A stretch of DNA of 64,000 nt. Source: CAVQCJ01 sp963849365. GTDB lineage: Bacteria > Actinomycetota > Actinomycetes > Prado026. Shown here one piece after another: positions 35,466 to 44,316 of this stretch. The position numbers and the translations under genes are program-made. The stretch is taken from contig CAWKHA010000001.1 in NCBI GenBank assembly GCA_963849365.1, positions 1,092,632 to 1,156,631 of the forward strand, in the 5' to 3' direction. Numbering within the stretch: position 1 is the stretch's first letter; each line of letters opens with the position of its first letter. Under the pieces are notes generated by a model. It saw only the letters and a program-made list of their open reading frames with translations, was not told the origin of the DNA and ran no database searches.

Positions 35466-36496
35466 CAGCCGAGCAGCACGTGCATCCGGACGACCGTGCC
35501 GGTCCCCGAGGTGCGCAGCTGGACGAGGTCGCACAGCTGGTTCGCCAACCACAGCCCGCGACCGCTGTCCAGGCCGGTGGCCGGCCGCTCGCGACCCACC
35601 ATCGGGTCCGCGATCGGGCCGGCCGCCCGGCCGCCGTCCACGACCTCGCAGAGCACGGCCGCCGGGCCATCGATCCCGGCCTCCTGGCTCCACACGCGCA
35701 GCCGTCCGGTGCCGCCGGTGTGCCGGACCACGTTCGACGCGATCTCGTGCACTGCGAGCGTCAGCTCCTTGGCGCGGTAGGGCTCCAGCCCCGCCGCCGT
35801 CGCGGCGTCGGTGACCTTCTCGCGCACCTCGGCCAGGTCGCCGTTGCCGAACCAGAGGTCGACCGCCGGATGGCAGGGCGCCTCCGGCAGCCGGTCGTCG
35901 GCGGGGAACGGCTCGGGCAGCAGCGGCACCGCGGGCTGTCGCGCGCTGCCGCCCCGTTCCTCGTCGGTCCCGGGTCCGGGATCGACGGGAGGCCGCGCCA
36001 GGTCGGCCGGGGCGAAGGCCGCCGGGTGCAGCCGGCGGGCCAGGTCCAGGTCGGCGGCGTCGAGTCCGGACGCGTCGTACGGGCAGACCAGCCACAGCAG
36101 CGGGTCCTCGGCGAAGGCGCGCGGCAGCAGCCACTCGTGCCGGTGGCACTCGACCGCCTCCTGCCGCCCGCGACCGACCCACAGCGGCTCGCCGACACCT
36201 CGCATCGGCCGCCCTCCGGAGGCGTCCACGAAACGGCGCCACTCCGGGATGATCCGGGCCGGGTTCCGGCCGACCTCGGCCATGTCCGCGAGCAGCACCT
36301 CGTCCGCGTCGCCGCCCAGCGCCGAGCGCAGGGCGGCCAGGCGCCCGGAGGGCAAGACGGCCATCACCGGCTCGGAAGCCGCCAGACCGGCGCGCAGGAA
36401 GGCCGCCAGCGACTCGGCGTACCCGTCGTCACCTGAGTAGAAGAAGGCCTCGTGACGGAAGCCCCGGACCCCCGGCGCGTGGGCGCGCGCACGCAT
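35462..36496 (-). CDS. MEDS-domain and HATPase sensor/anti-sigma regulatory protein
   Basis: A 344-residue protein. Residues about 10-165 form a MEDS (MEthanogen/DcmR sensory) domain: GFRHEAFFYSGDDGYAESLAAFLRAGL, then AVLPSGRL and later CPYDASGL. Residues about 210-344 form an RsbW-like ATPase (VHEIASNVVRHTGGTGRLRVW, VDGGRAAGPIADP, SGRGLWLANQLCDLV). The MEDS-HATPase pairing is common in actinomycetes as putative redox- or ligand-responsive anti-sigma kinases. ATG 36496 gives MRARAHAPGVRGF. Confidence 0.87.
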   Translation of the reverse strand: MRARAHAPGVRGFRHEAFFYSGDDGYAESLAAFLRAGLAASEPVMAVLPSGRLAALRSALGGDADEVLLADMAEVGRNPARIIPEWRRFVDASGGRPMRGVGEPLWVGRGRQEAVECHRHEWLLPRAFAEDPLLWLVCPYDASGLDAADLDLARRLHPAAFAPADLARPPVDPGPGTDEERGGSARQPAVPLLPEPFPADDRLPEAPCHPAVDLWFGNGDLAEVREKVTDAATAAGLEPYRAKELTLAVHEIASNVVRHTGGTGRLRVWSQEAGIDGPAAVLCEVVDGGRAAGPIADPMVGRERPATGLDSGRGLWLANQLCDLVQLRTSGTGTVVRMHVLLGC

Positions 36497-36650
36497 AGCC
36501 AGCAGGGTAGGACCGCCGGACCGGCCCACCGGGCGCAACACGCGGTGCGCGGTTCCGGCGACGCTCGGTACCGCCACGACGGAATCCGTCGCCAGTCTCA
36601 CCCGTTCGGCCGAAACGGCGCCCCCGCACCCGGCCGATGCACTCAGGGAC

Positions 36651-36741
36651 AGGGTGGACGGGGGCACGCTTCCACTCCCCTCGCGGAACATCCGAGGCGC
36701 TTGGTCCCCCGACCCGCATGGAAGCTGCGCCCGTCCACCCT
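36651..36741. repeat. Long inverted repeat, arms 23-24 bp
   Basis: The left arm (36651-36674) starts AGGGTGGACGGG and ends GCTTCCA; the right arm (36719-36741) is its inverse, TGGAAGC to CCGTCCACCCT, with only small mismatches and an indel in the middle. A 44-nt spacer separates the arms. It is far larger than a simple terminator. It could be a REP-like palindromic unit or part of a structured RNA. Confidence 0.8.
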
Positions 36742-36751
36742 GGCTCCTCGC

Positions 36752-36813
36752 GACTGATGCGCGCGTCCTGGGCCTACCGCGGGGCGGGAAGGGCCAAGAC
36801 GCGCGCATCAGTC
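36752..36813. repeat. Strong stem-loop, 16 bp perfect then imperfect stem
   Basis: GACTGATGCGCGCGTC (36752-36767) is exactly inverted at 36798-36813, and the stem continues imperfectly (CTGGGCC against GGGCCAA) around a 16-nt loop. It starts 11 nt after the previous inverted repeat. On the minus strand it lies about 55 nt after the TfoX-like stop, so it could terminate that gene, but the tandem arrangement is unusual. Confidence 0.8.
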
Positions 36814-36868
36814 CGCCGGACGACGGGTTCCGTCCCGCGGCGCGCGAAGCCCACCGCTCGGCGTTCGG

Positions 36869-37234
36869 CTAGCGCTTCTTCGCCGGCTTGGGCGGCAGGC
36901 CCGCCACGTACGACAACGCGCGTTCGACCCAGGCGGACGCGAGCTCGGGCCGGTCGCGCCACTGCGCCGGCATCGCGACGTAGCCGCCCATCGGGCGCTC
37001 CTGGGGTCCGAAGGGACCCGAACCGGGGACGGCCAGCAGCTCGTCCCGCTCGGCGGCGTCGAGCTTGACGCCCACGTCGGGTCCGAACAGGCCGGCGAAC
37101 ATGTTGCCGTGCACGAACGCCCCGAGGTTCCCGAACATCGGCTTCACCTCGACGGCGCCGTCCTCGGGGACGATCGAGCGGAAGTACTGCTTGTCGGCCT
37201 CGGTCGGCTTCGGGATCTGCACGACGGCCTCCAC
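36869..37234 (-). CDS. TfoX/Sxy N-terminal domain protein
   Basis: A 121-residue protein with the TfoX N-domain pattern: VEVKPMFGNLGAFVHGNMFAGLFG and VGVKLDAAERDELL, then FGPQERPMGGYVAMPAQW. The C-terminus is Lys/Arg-rich (PPKPAKKR). It lacks the C-terminal helix-hairpin-helix-like half of full TfoX. In actinobacteria such proteins are of unknown role and not shown to control competence. It is 6 nt downstream of the GH3 lipoprotein gene. Confidence 0.88.
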   Translation of the reverse strand: MEAVVQIPKPTEADKQYFRSIVPEDGAVEVKPMFGNLGAFVHGNMFAGLFGPDVGVKLDAAERDELLAVPGSGPFGPQERPMGGYVAMPAQWRDRPELASAWVERALSYVAGLPPKPAKKR

Positions 37235-37240
37235 GGGGGG

Positions 37241-38446
37241 TCAGGAGCAGCTGGCCAGCCCAGCGTGCACCTTGGCGAGGAGCACGCGGTAGGCGGCGGA
37301 ATCAACGAGCGATGCGAACGCCGGGTCCTGACCGGCCCGCGCGAGAAGCCCCGAGATCATCGGGGCCGCGTCCAGGCCGGACACGGTCAGCGCGACGTCG
37401 CCGCCGGCCGCGACGAACGCCACCGCACGCTGCTGCGGCGTCAGGTTCCGCACGGCGGCCGCGTGGCCCATGTCGTCGGAAACGACCAGCCCGGTCCAGC
37501 CCATCTTCTGCCGGAGCAGGCCGGTCACGATGGCCGGCGAGAACATCGCCACGTGCGCGGGGTCCAGCCCGGGGTACCTGGCGCCGGAGACCATCACGGC
37601 GGTGGCGCCGGCGGCCATGCCCGCCGCGAACGGCCGCAGGTTCGGGTCGTCCGCGGACGCGACCGGGTCGACCGCCCTGACGGAGGTGTCGGTGTTGGCG
37701 TGCACGCGGCCCAGCCCGGGGAAGTGCTTGACCGTCGACCCGAGCCCGGACGCGTGCATCGCCGACACCACGACCGCGACCTTCTGCGCCACCGCGGCGG
37801 GGTCGCCGCCGTACTCGCGCTGGTACCGCCCGATCGGCGGGTTCTCGTCGCGGTCGTCCGGCGCCACGGTGTCCGCGACCGGGGCGAGGTCGAGCGTCAC
37901 GCCCGCCGCGGTCAGCTGCGCGGCCCAGGCCTCGGTGCGGCTGCGCAGCAGCCGCGTCGACCAGGTTCCCTGCTGCAGCGCCGACGGGACCACGGCGAAG
38001 CCGGGGCCGGACAGCACCTGCACCTGCCCGCCCTCCTGGTCGGTGGCGACCTCCAGCCGCACCCCGGTGGCCGCGAGCGCGGCCTTCTGCAGCGCGTCGA
38101 CGGCCGTACGCGTCCGCGCGACGCCGAGGCGGCTGCGTCCGGACAGGAACACTCCCCCGAGCCGACGGTCGCGGACGAGACCGGTCAGGGAGGTGGCGTT
38201 CGCCGCCGCGACGCCGACCATCAGCAGCTGTCCGGCGCGTGCGGACACGTCCATCCCGTCGACGAGTGAGCGCGCGCACGCCGCGTACGGGTCCGCTGCG
38301 GGCGGTGTCGCGGGAGCCGAGGCCGAGGTGGGCGGGGCACCCGAGGTCTGCGCGGGCGTCTGCGTTCGCGCCGGGCCGCTGCAGGCCGCCGTCAGCGTCA
38401 GCACGACCGTACCGGCGGCGAATGCTCCCGCCGGCCGCCTGCGCAC
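37241..38446 (-). CDS. Glycoside hydrolase family 3 lipoprotein (beta-N-acetylhexosaminidase-like)
   Basis: A 401-residue secreted enzyme. GTG 38446 gives a short lipoprotein signal (basic VRRRP, hydrophobic core, lipobox LTAAC with Cys 22), then a Pro/Thr/Ala linker and a GH3 N-terminal domain. The NagZ-type signature KHFPGLGRVHANTDTSV and nucleophile region VVSDDMGHAAA are present. Such enzymes release N-acetylglucosamine from muropeptides or glycans at the cell surface. Upstream alternative starts would bury the signal peptide and are rejected. Confidence 0.9.
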   Translation of the reverse strand: MRRRPAGAFAAGTVVLTLTAACSGPARTQTPAQTSGAPPTSASAPATPPAADPYAACARSLVDGMDVSARAGQLLMVGVAAANATSLTGLVRDRRLGGVFLSGRSRLGVARTRTAVDALQKAALAATGVRLEVATDQEGGQVQVLSGPGFAVVPSALQQGTWSTRLLRSRTEAWAAQLTAAGVTLDLAPVADTVAPDDRDENPPIGRYQREYGGDPAAVAQKVAVVVSAMHASGLGSTVKHFPGLGRVHANTDTSVRAVDPVASADDPNLRPFAAGMAAGATAVMVSGARYPGLDPAHVAMFSPAIVTGLLRQKMGWTGLVVSDDMGHAAAVRNLTPQQRAVAFVAAGGDVALTVSGLDAAPMISGLLARAGQDPAFASLVDSAAYRVLLAKVHAGLASCS

Positions 38447-38586
38447 GTCTGCATCGTGGCACGGGGGCCGGCACATCTGTTGCCTTGCGGGCATTGACGG
38501 GCCGCGTGGCCGCGGACGAGCATGCGAGCCGCAGCAGTTCGGGGACGGATGGGCCGCCACCTTTCTATCGATCCCGAGGAGCACCG

Positions 38587-39716
38587 GTGACCGAGACGAT
38601 GATCCACGAACCCGGAAAGCTTCGCCGTCAGGTCGGCTTCTACGGCCTCATGTTCGTCTCGCTCGGCTCACCGCCGGCGGCGGCTTCGCGCCGTTCGGCG
38701 TGCACGGCATCTTCGCCGCGCTGCCCGCCGGCGTCGTGTTCGCCCTGCAGGGATTCGAGCAGGCCGTGCAGCTCGCGGGCGAGGCCCGCAACCCGAAGAA
38801 GGACCTGTCCAGGGCGATCATCGTCGCGATGATGATCGGCGCGCTGCTCTACATCCTGCTGCAGACGTCGTTCATCGGGGCGGTCGACCCCGCGAGCGTG
38901 GCCAAGGACTGGAGCTCGCCGCTGGGCGGCGACCCGTCCGACTACGGCGCCTGGTACACCCTGGCGCTCGCGGTCGGGGCCACCTGGCTCGCCGTCGTGC
39001 TCATCATCGACGCGGTCGTCTCCCCCGCCGGGACCGGCATCGTGTACGTCGGGACGACGGCGCGGCTGTCGTACGCGCTGGGCGAGGAGCGCGAGATGCC
39101 CAGCGCCCTCGCGACGACCAACAACCGTGGCGTCCCGGTGGTGTCCATCGTCATCGCCGCCATCATCGGCGAGATCATGTTCCTGCCGTTCCCCAGCTGG
39201 AACTCGCTCGTCGTCCTCGTCACCGGTGCGACCGCCATCATGTACGCGTTCGCGCCCGTCTCGCTCGCCGCGCTGCACCTGCGCGACGGCGACCGACCGC
39301 GGCCGTACAAGATGCCGGCACCGAAGATCCTGTTGCCGACCGCGTTCGTCTCGGCCAACCTCATCCTGTACTGGGGCGGCTACAACTACACGTGGAAGCT
39401 CGCGCTCGCGCTCGTCGTCGGGCTCATCCTGTTCGGGATCGGGTCGCAGGTCGCCAGGACCAATGCGCTCGGCATGCTCCGCAGCGCCGCGTGGATCGGC
39501 CCCTGGATCCTGGGCGCGGTGATCATCGGTGCGCTGGGCCGGTACGGCGACGGCTCGCACAACACGCTGCCCGAGTGGTGGGACCTGGTCGTGGTCATCG
39601 TGTTCAGCCTGGCCATCTTCTACTGGGCCGTGCGGCTGACCATGCCGCACGAGAAGGTGGAAGAGGCGATCGCCAAGGACAGCGCTCAGATCGACTACGT
39701 GACCCTCGACGTCTGA
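38587..39716 (+). pseudogene. APC-family amino-acid permease with internal deletion and frameshift
   Basis: GTG 38587, after AGGAG, begins a normal permease N-terminus (MIHEPGKLRRQVGFYGLMFVSLGS). Near 38670 the reading jumps to a different frame, continuing at GGGFAPFGVHGIFAALPAGVVFALQGFEQAVQLAGEARNPKKD to the C-terminus with about seven more membrane helices. Intact relatives have roughly 150-200 residues (several helices) between these segments, so an internal deletion removed them and shifted the frame. The C-terminal part alone has no good start. Nonfunctional as read. Confidence 0.85.
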
Positions 39717-40585
39717 GCGCCGCTGCGGGCACCGGCTCGGCCGCGACGACCCCCGTGGTCAAGGCGCCGATCCACGGGCTCCTGGACCGGCTGGGCGAGC
39801 CGGACCCGGGGACGGAGTCGTACATCAGCGGGTACGTCGTCAAGGTGAGATAGGCCGACCTGCAGCCGACTCCGTTCGGACCGATCGTCACCGGCAACGC
39901 GATCGACGCGGCCATCGCGCGCGTCCGGTTGCCGGACATGGCCGGCGGCACGATCGGGCGCTTCCGGCTGCCCGCGTTCGGCGCCGCGTACGCCAACCTG
40001 CAGAAGAAGCTCGCGCACAGGTACGACGGGGTGCCGGAGATCCGCGAACTGACGGTCGACCGGTGCTCGACGCTCTCCGACGAGCTGTTCGTGCGCCAGG
40101 CTGTTGTTCCTGCGAACATCACGACGCTGACCTCCGCGGGATACACCTCGGCCGGCGACCAGCAGTGCATCAAGGAGGCGATCGACGCTCACCGCGTCTG
40201 GAGACGCACGACCTCCGATGTCGACTTCTCGCCGTTCCCGAACGTCGGCGGCCGCGGGTAGGACCTGACCTTCACCTTGTCGATGATGGACTACTGCCGG
40301 GTCACGCTGGGGAGCCTGTGCGGTCTGGAGAACAACGCGCTTTCCACCGATAAGTTGGTCGCCCCCAAGTCTGCGGCGATGTATGCGCGAATGGCGCAGA
40401 TGGGCGGAACCCTCGCGTTCCAGACGGCTACCGCGAGCCGGATCGGCGACTGGTCGGTCACGCTGGACGCAGCGGTGGCGTACCGCGCGACGTCGGTCGA
40501 GCTCCCGTACGGCTACGACACCTGGCCCGCCGACGAGCTGGCCGTATTCGCGCGTCAGATCGGAGCCGAGCGGCCAGGCGGCTAG
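39717..40585 (+). pseudogene. Remnant of a secreted or glycan-active enzyme, two in-frame stops
   Basis: One frame reads as natural protein across two stop codons (39851-39853 and 40259-40261): KAPIHGLLDRLGEPDPGTES, then ITGN-like segment, LPDMAGGTIGRFRLPAFG, VDRCSTLSDELFVRQAVVPANITTL, DAHRVWRRTTSDVDFSPFPNVGGRG, and after the second stop SMMDYCRVTLGSLCGLENNALS and SVELPYGYDTWPADELAVFARQIG. The conserved aromatic and acidic pattern suggests a TIM-barrel glycosidase-like enzyme, but I cannot name the family. The N-terminus is missing. It follows the broken permease. Confidence 0.65.
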
Positions 40586-40901
40586 CCCGGACGTCGCCCA
40601 GGAAGCCGATCACCGGGTGCGGGACAGTGCCTGAGTCGAGGAACGCCGCCGGATCCTTGTGGATGCCGGCCGCAGCCAGTGCCGACACGCTCGCCGGCAG
40701 CCTGCCGTCGCTGCGTTCCGCACACGTGTCGCTCAAGATCGGCGGTCCCGCCGCGCCCGCCCCAGTGGTGCGCGTCACACGCGCCGGCTTGAACCGCACC
40801 GATCCCGTCGCCGTTCACAGCCGCAACGAACGGATCCGCCGCCGGTCGCCCCGACCGCAGAGGTACTCGGATGTCGAGCCGGCATGTCGCGAGGGACAGA
40901 G
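40586..40901. other. Intergenic region, no supported gene
   Basis: About 316 nt between the pseudogene and the GNAT gene. An open frame from 40627 has no Shine-Dalgarno and unnatural composition toward its end, so it is not called. No strong hairpin or repeat was seen. Confidence 0.5.
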
Positions 40902-41474
40902 ATGGTCATGTACGCACGTCTTGATGGAGAAGTCGGAGCAGGCGGACGAGCGCGGGGACCGGACCTGGTGAGCCACGCCACGCCCGCCCCTCCCACAGGC
41001 GCCGTGACCGTCCGGCGCTACCACCGCCGCGACCGCAACGCGGTCGCGGCCATGTCGGAGGCGCTGTCGCCGCACACGCTCTACCAACGCTTCTTCACCG
41101 GATACCCACGCCTGCCTTCGGCCTTCCTGGACCGTCTGGACGGAGGCCTGGACGGCCCGGACGCTGTGTTGCTCGCCGTCCAGGGCGCGGTCGTGCTGGG
41201 AGTGGGCGAGCTCATCCTCACCGGCACGCCACCCGTGCATGCGGAAGTCAGCCTGCTCGTCCGCGACACGCACCAACGGCAGGGCATCGGGCTGAGGCTC
41301 GTCGACGGCCTGGTCGAGCACGCGCACCGCTTCGGCATACCCACGCTCAGCGCCGATGCGCTGACCGAGAACCGGGCCGTCCGGTCGTTCATCCGGTCGC
41401 GCTATCCGGAGGCGTCCGCGAGCCTGAGCGGAACCGTCACACGCTACGAGCTCGGGCTGGACCCCTTCGTGTGA
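40902..41474 (+). CDS. GNAT-family N-acetyltransferase
   Basis: A 190-residue acetyltransferase-fold protein. The acetyl-CoA loop is in RDTHQRQGIGLRLVDGLVEHA (Q/R-x-x-G-x-G/A pattern) and the preceding strand in AEVSLLVRD. An N-terminal TVRRYHRRDRNAVAAMSEALSPHTLYQRFF matches the regulatory/acyl-CoA synthetase-linked GNAT type. ATG 40902 is chosen because GAGGGA lies five bases upstream; GTG 40968 is a shorter alternative. Substrate unknown. Confidence 0.85.
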   Translation: MVMYARLDGEVGAGGRARGPDLVSHATPAPPTGAVTVRRYHRRDRNAVAAMSEALSPHTLYQRFFTGYPRLPSAFLDRLDGGLDGPDAVLLAVQGAVVLGVGELILTGTPPVHAEVSLLVRDTHQRQGIGLRLVDGLVEHAHRFGIPTLSADALTENRAVRSFIRSRYPEASASLSGTVTRYELGLDPFV

Positions 41475-41528
41475 GCACCCGGCCTCAGCGCCTTGCTCGG
41501 TCCGCCCCCACGATGCCATGGTGCGCCC

Positions 41529-41687
41529 ATGGCGTTCACCATCAAGACCACCGACGGGCTGATCTTCGAGGCGACCGAGATCGCGCACCAGACCGACGGG
41601 TCCATCAGCTTCACCGACGCGAACGGCAGGAAGCTGCGTCTGGCCGCCCACTACTGGATGGTCATCGAGGGCAGCGCCGGCGAGTAG
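41529..41687 (+). CDS. Small hypothetical protein (52 aa)
   Basis: MAFTIKTTDGLIFEATEIAHQ followed by SISFTDANGRKLRLAAHYWMVIEG reads as a compact beta-rich domain with natural amino-acid composition. No clear Shine-Dalgarno. No family recognised. The gene stands alone between the GNAT gene and the convergent broken phosphotransferase. Confidence 0.55.
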   Translation: MAFTIKTTDGLIFEATEIAHQTDGSISFTDANGRKLRLAAHYWMVIEGSAGE

Positions 41688-41739
41688 GCCGTCGTGGCCG
41701 CTCCAGGGCCGACGGCGCGGGCGCTCGGCGGTACTCCTG

Positions 41740-42703
41740 TCACGGTGTCCGCGTCAGGTAACCCCAGGCCTGCTCAGTATCTTCGTCGTGCTGGTGCACC
41801 GACCGGAACAGGTCCAGGTAGGCGGCCACATCGCCGAGGTCCCAGGCCAGGCGATAGAGCCCCAGCGCGTCCTCGTCGAGCGCCTTGCCGGTGGCGTCGA
41901 CGTACTCAGCCAGTTCGCGGCCGTCCGGAGTGGCCAGCATCCAGAGGTCGCGTTCAGGCGGTGCGAGGGCAACGGTGTCCCAGTCGATGAGCCTCAGGTG
42001 GTCGTGCTCGCGCATGATGTTGCCGGGGTGGGGCTCCCCGTGGGTGATCACCAGGTCCTTGCCGGCGAGCGAGCCGGCGAGACGGTCGTACTCCTGCAGC
42101 CGGCGCCTCAGGCTCGGCTCATGAGCGGCGAGCCAGGCGCGTGCCGGCTCGGAGTAGGGCCGGCGCGCCAGGCGCCGTCCGGAGCGTCGAGGGCTGCTTC
42201 GAGACCGGCCCGCCCGGGAAAGGGGACGTCCACCCGTAGCGGCGTGGACCTGGGCGCGGCCTGATGAAGCTCCACCAGCATGCGCATGGCCTCGGTGCGT
42301 TCGGCCGGTCCGGGGACCTGTCCGAACTGGCCGGCGCGACCGTCGACGAAGGGGAAGACGGCGACGGCGTGCCGGCTTCCTGTCCGGCGGACGGTCTCGC
42401 CCGTGACGGTGGGGAGCGGGCGACGACGAACTCGAGCCGACACTCGGCCCGAAGAGCCAGCGCGGCGTCGAACGCCGTCCTGAGGCCGGCGAATGCGGAT
42501 GTGCGGGTCGCACCCAGCCACGGCTTGTCGTCCAGGGCGTCGACCGTGACGAAGTAACGCCGGGCGCCGGCGTCCGTCACCGACCAGTGGTAGCTGCCGA
42601 AGCCCACGGCGACGTAGTCGGCCGCCGTCGGGGCGATCCCCCACCCGTCGGCGAGCGACGGGTAGAGCCGACCGACGTCGAAGCCTTCCGGCAACGCCTT
42701 CAT
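41740..42703 (-). pseudogene. Aminoglycoside-phosphotransferase-like protein, two frameshifts
   Basis: Three consecutive frames together make one APH-fold protein of about 320 aa. ATG 42703 starts MKALPEGFDVGRLYPSLADGW to EFVVAR. Near 42419 the frame changes (PLPTVTGETVRRTGSRHAVAVFPFVDG to DGAWRAG). Near 42162 it changes again (RPYSEPARAWLAAHEPSL through the Brenner motif ITHGEPHPGNIMREHDHLRLIDWDTV to YLTRTP). Each junction is fixed by adding one base in a C-rich run. It is either a pseudogene or carries two homopolymer sequencing errors; the catalytic residues themselves are intact. Confidence 0.85.
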
Positions 42704-42714
42704 CGCTGCGCCTG

Positions 42715-43656
42715 TCAGGCGGGGGTCGTGCTGGTGCGCCCGCCGCGGGCCAGCCGCCGGCGCAGCTGCGCGCGGTCGCCGACCGCCGGCTCGGTCGTCG
42801 TCAGGAAGTCGACGAGCAGTGCCGCGAAGCGCTCGGGCTCGTCCTGGTGGGGGAAGTGTCGGGCCTGTTCGAAGATCTCGAGTCGGCTGCCGGGGATCGC
42901 TTCGTGCGCGGTGTAGGCGTGGGACACCGGGATGATCGAGTCGAGGGCTCCCCACACGATGAGGGTCGGCCGACCCTCGACGAGATAGAGCATGTTGGTG
43001 GCGTCCACCCGTTGGCCGCCGGGCTCGACGACGCTGCGCAGCGTGTGCACGAACGCGGTCCGAGCGGGCAGGTCGGCCAACGCGGCGTAGCCGTGGACGG
43101 CCTCCAGTACCGACGGCCGCGCCCGGATGGGTGACCATGCGAGCAGCCGGGCCACGGCGGTACCGGCGTCGCGCACGTAGCTGTTCGCGATGACCGGGAG
43201 GACGAGCTCCGACCCGGGCAGGGCGGCCGCACGCAGTATCCAGCTGACCTCACGACCGAGCCCCCCGCTGGAGACCAGCGCCAGACGCTCGCAGTGTTCG
43301 AAGTGCTGGTGCGCGAACTGCATCGCGACACCGCCGCCGAACGAGTGCCCGACGACGGTGACCCGGTCATGACCCAGGCGCGCGAGCAGATCCCGCAGCA
43401 GGGTGGCGAAGGCCCCCAAGGAGTAGTCGGCGCTCGGTTTGTCGGAGTCGCCGTGGCCGATCAGGTCGGGGGCGATGACGTGGGCGTGGCGAGCCAGCCC
43501 GGGGATCATCGGTGCCCAGGTGGCGCTGCTGCTGGTGAGACCGTGGACCAGCAGCACCACCGGCAGGCTCGGATCCCCGGCCACGCGGTAGGCGATGCGG
43601 TGGCCGTGGAGGGTGGTGTACGCGAGGCTGACGGCGGTCTCGCCCGAGTGGGGCAC
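42715..43656 (-). CDS. Alpha/beta hydrolase
   Basis: A 313-residue hydrolase: HGLTSSSATW, the GHGDSDKP segment, the nucleophile elbow GHSFGGG, the acid near WGALDSIIPV, and the His in ARHFPHQDEPERF. It resembles epoxide/C-C bond hydrolase-like enzymes. Its stop is 12 nt upstream of the broken phosphotransferase on the same strand. Substrate unknown. Confidence 0.9.
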   Translation of the reverse strand: MPHSGETAVSLAYTTLHGHRIAYRVAGDPSLPVVLLVHGLTSSSATWAPMIPGLARHAHVIAPDLIGHGDSDKPSADYSLGAFATLLRDLLARLGHDRVTVVGHSFGGGVAMQFAHQHFEHCERLALVSSGGLGREVSWILRAAALPGSELVLPVIANSYVRDAGTAVARLLAWSPIRARPSVLEAVHGYAALADLPARTAFVHTLRSVVEPGGQRVDATNMLYLVEGRPTLIVWGALDSIIPVSHAYTAHEAIPGSRLEIFEQARHFPHQDEPERFAALLVDFLTTTEPAVGDRAQLRRRLARGGRTSTTPA

Positions 43657-43752
43657 CCCTCGAGCATGCCACGGGGGCGGCCAAGGTCACCCCACCCCGG
43701 GCGGCGATACTCGGCGCTAGCCGGGGACGACGACCTGCCAGGAGGGCGAAAC

Positions 43753-44274
43753 ATGGTGGAAGAGCACTCGCCGGTGGCCTCGCCGGCCGGGGCGATGACG
43801 GCCCGCGAGTTCTACGCCCGCGATCCGCGCCGGGCCACGAGCCAGACGTTGAGCTATGGGAGTCGGTGGACGCGGGAGGGCTGGACCGGGGATGCGAGCC
43901 ACGTGGTCGAGCTGTACTGGCTCGGCGCCACCCACGAGCTGGTCGCCTTCTACGTCGAGTACGACTGGGCTCGGGTGGATCCCAGCGACTTGACGCTCTC
44001 CGCCTCTGAAGTCATCGGTGAGGACTTCGGCGCCGGGGTCGAGGTGGGCCACGTGCTGCGGGTGTTGGACGAGGCGTCCGCCGCGATCTACGTCGAAGTC
44101 CTCGCGCACCTGCGTTCGGACCTGGACTGCCACGAAGTGATGTTCGGCTGGCAGTGGCTGCAGCACCACCCGGACGGGCTCGCCCACATCAGGCACCGGC
44201 TGACCGAGCGGGCCGCCTCCGCCGGCACGGCAGACCCGCAGGCCGGAGAGACCGTCGACCCGACTACTCACTGA
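43753..44274 (+). CDS. Hypothetical protein (173 aa)
   Basis: A GGAGGG site six bases before ATG 43753 supports the start. The product is acidic and rich in Trp/Tyr (LSYGSRWTREGWTGD, VVELYWLGATHELVAFYVEYDW, VMFGWQWLQHHPDGLAHIRHRL), probably a compact alpha/beta domain. No signal peptide, membrane segment or recognised motif. Divergent from the alpha/beta hydrolase. Confidence 0.7.
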   Translation: MVEEHSPVASPAGAMTAREFYARDPRRATSQTLSYGSRWTREGWTGDASHVVELYWLGATHELVAFYVEYDWARVDPSDLTLSASEVIGEDFGAGVEVGHVLRVLDEASAAIYVEVLAHLRSDLDCHEVMFGWQWLQHHPDGLAHIRHRLTERAASAGTADPQAGETVDPTTH

Positions 44275-44316
44275 GTCGGGACGTGCCCGCACCCTGGTCG
44301 GGCTCCGCGTTTGGAG

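Larger units (their letters stand above)
36497..36868. other. Intergenic region rich in inverted repeats
   Basis: This 372-nt gap between two leftward genes has no convincing gene. Its right half is filled by two large stem-loops listed separately (36651-36741 and 36752-36813). A short near-palindrome with CCGTTCGGCCGAAACGG lies at 36602-36618. The gap must also hold the promoter of the MEDS/ATPase gene and the terminator of the TfoX-like gene. Confidence 0.6.

Noticed and set aside
38447..38586. Leader of the broken permease considered as a riboswitch
   Set aside because: No conserved riboswitch core or convincing fold could be identified by eye.
40627..40971. Possible 114-aa gene between pseudogene and GNAT gene
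   Set aside because: No ribosome-binding site and no recognisable domain; the last part overlaps the GNAT N-terminus in another frame.
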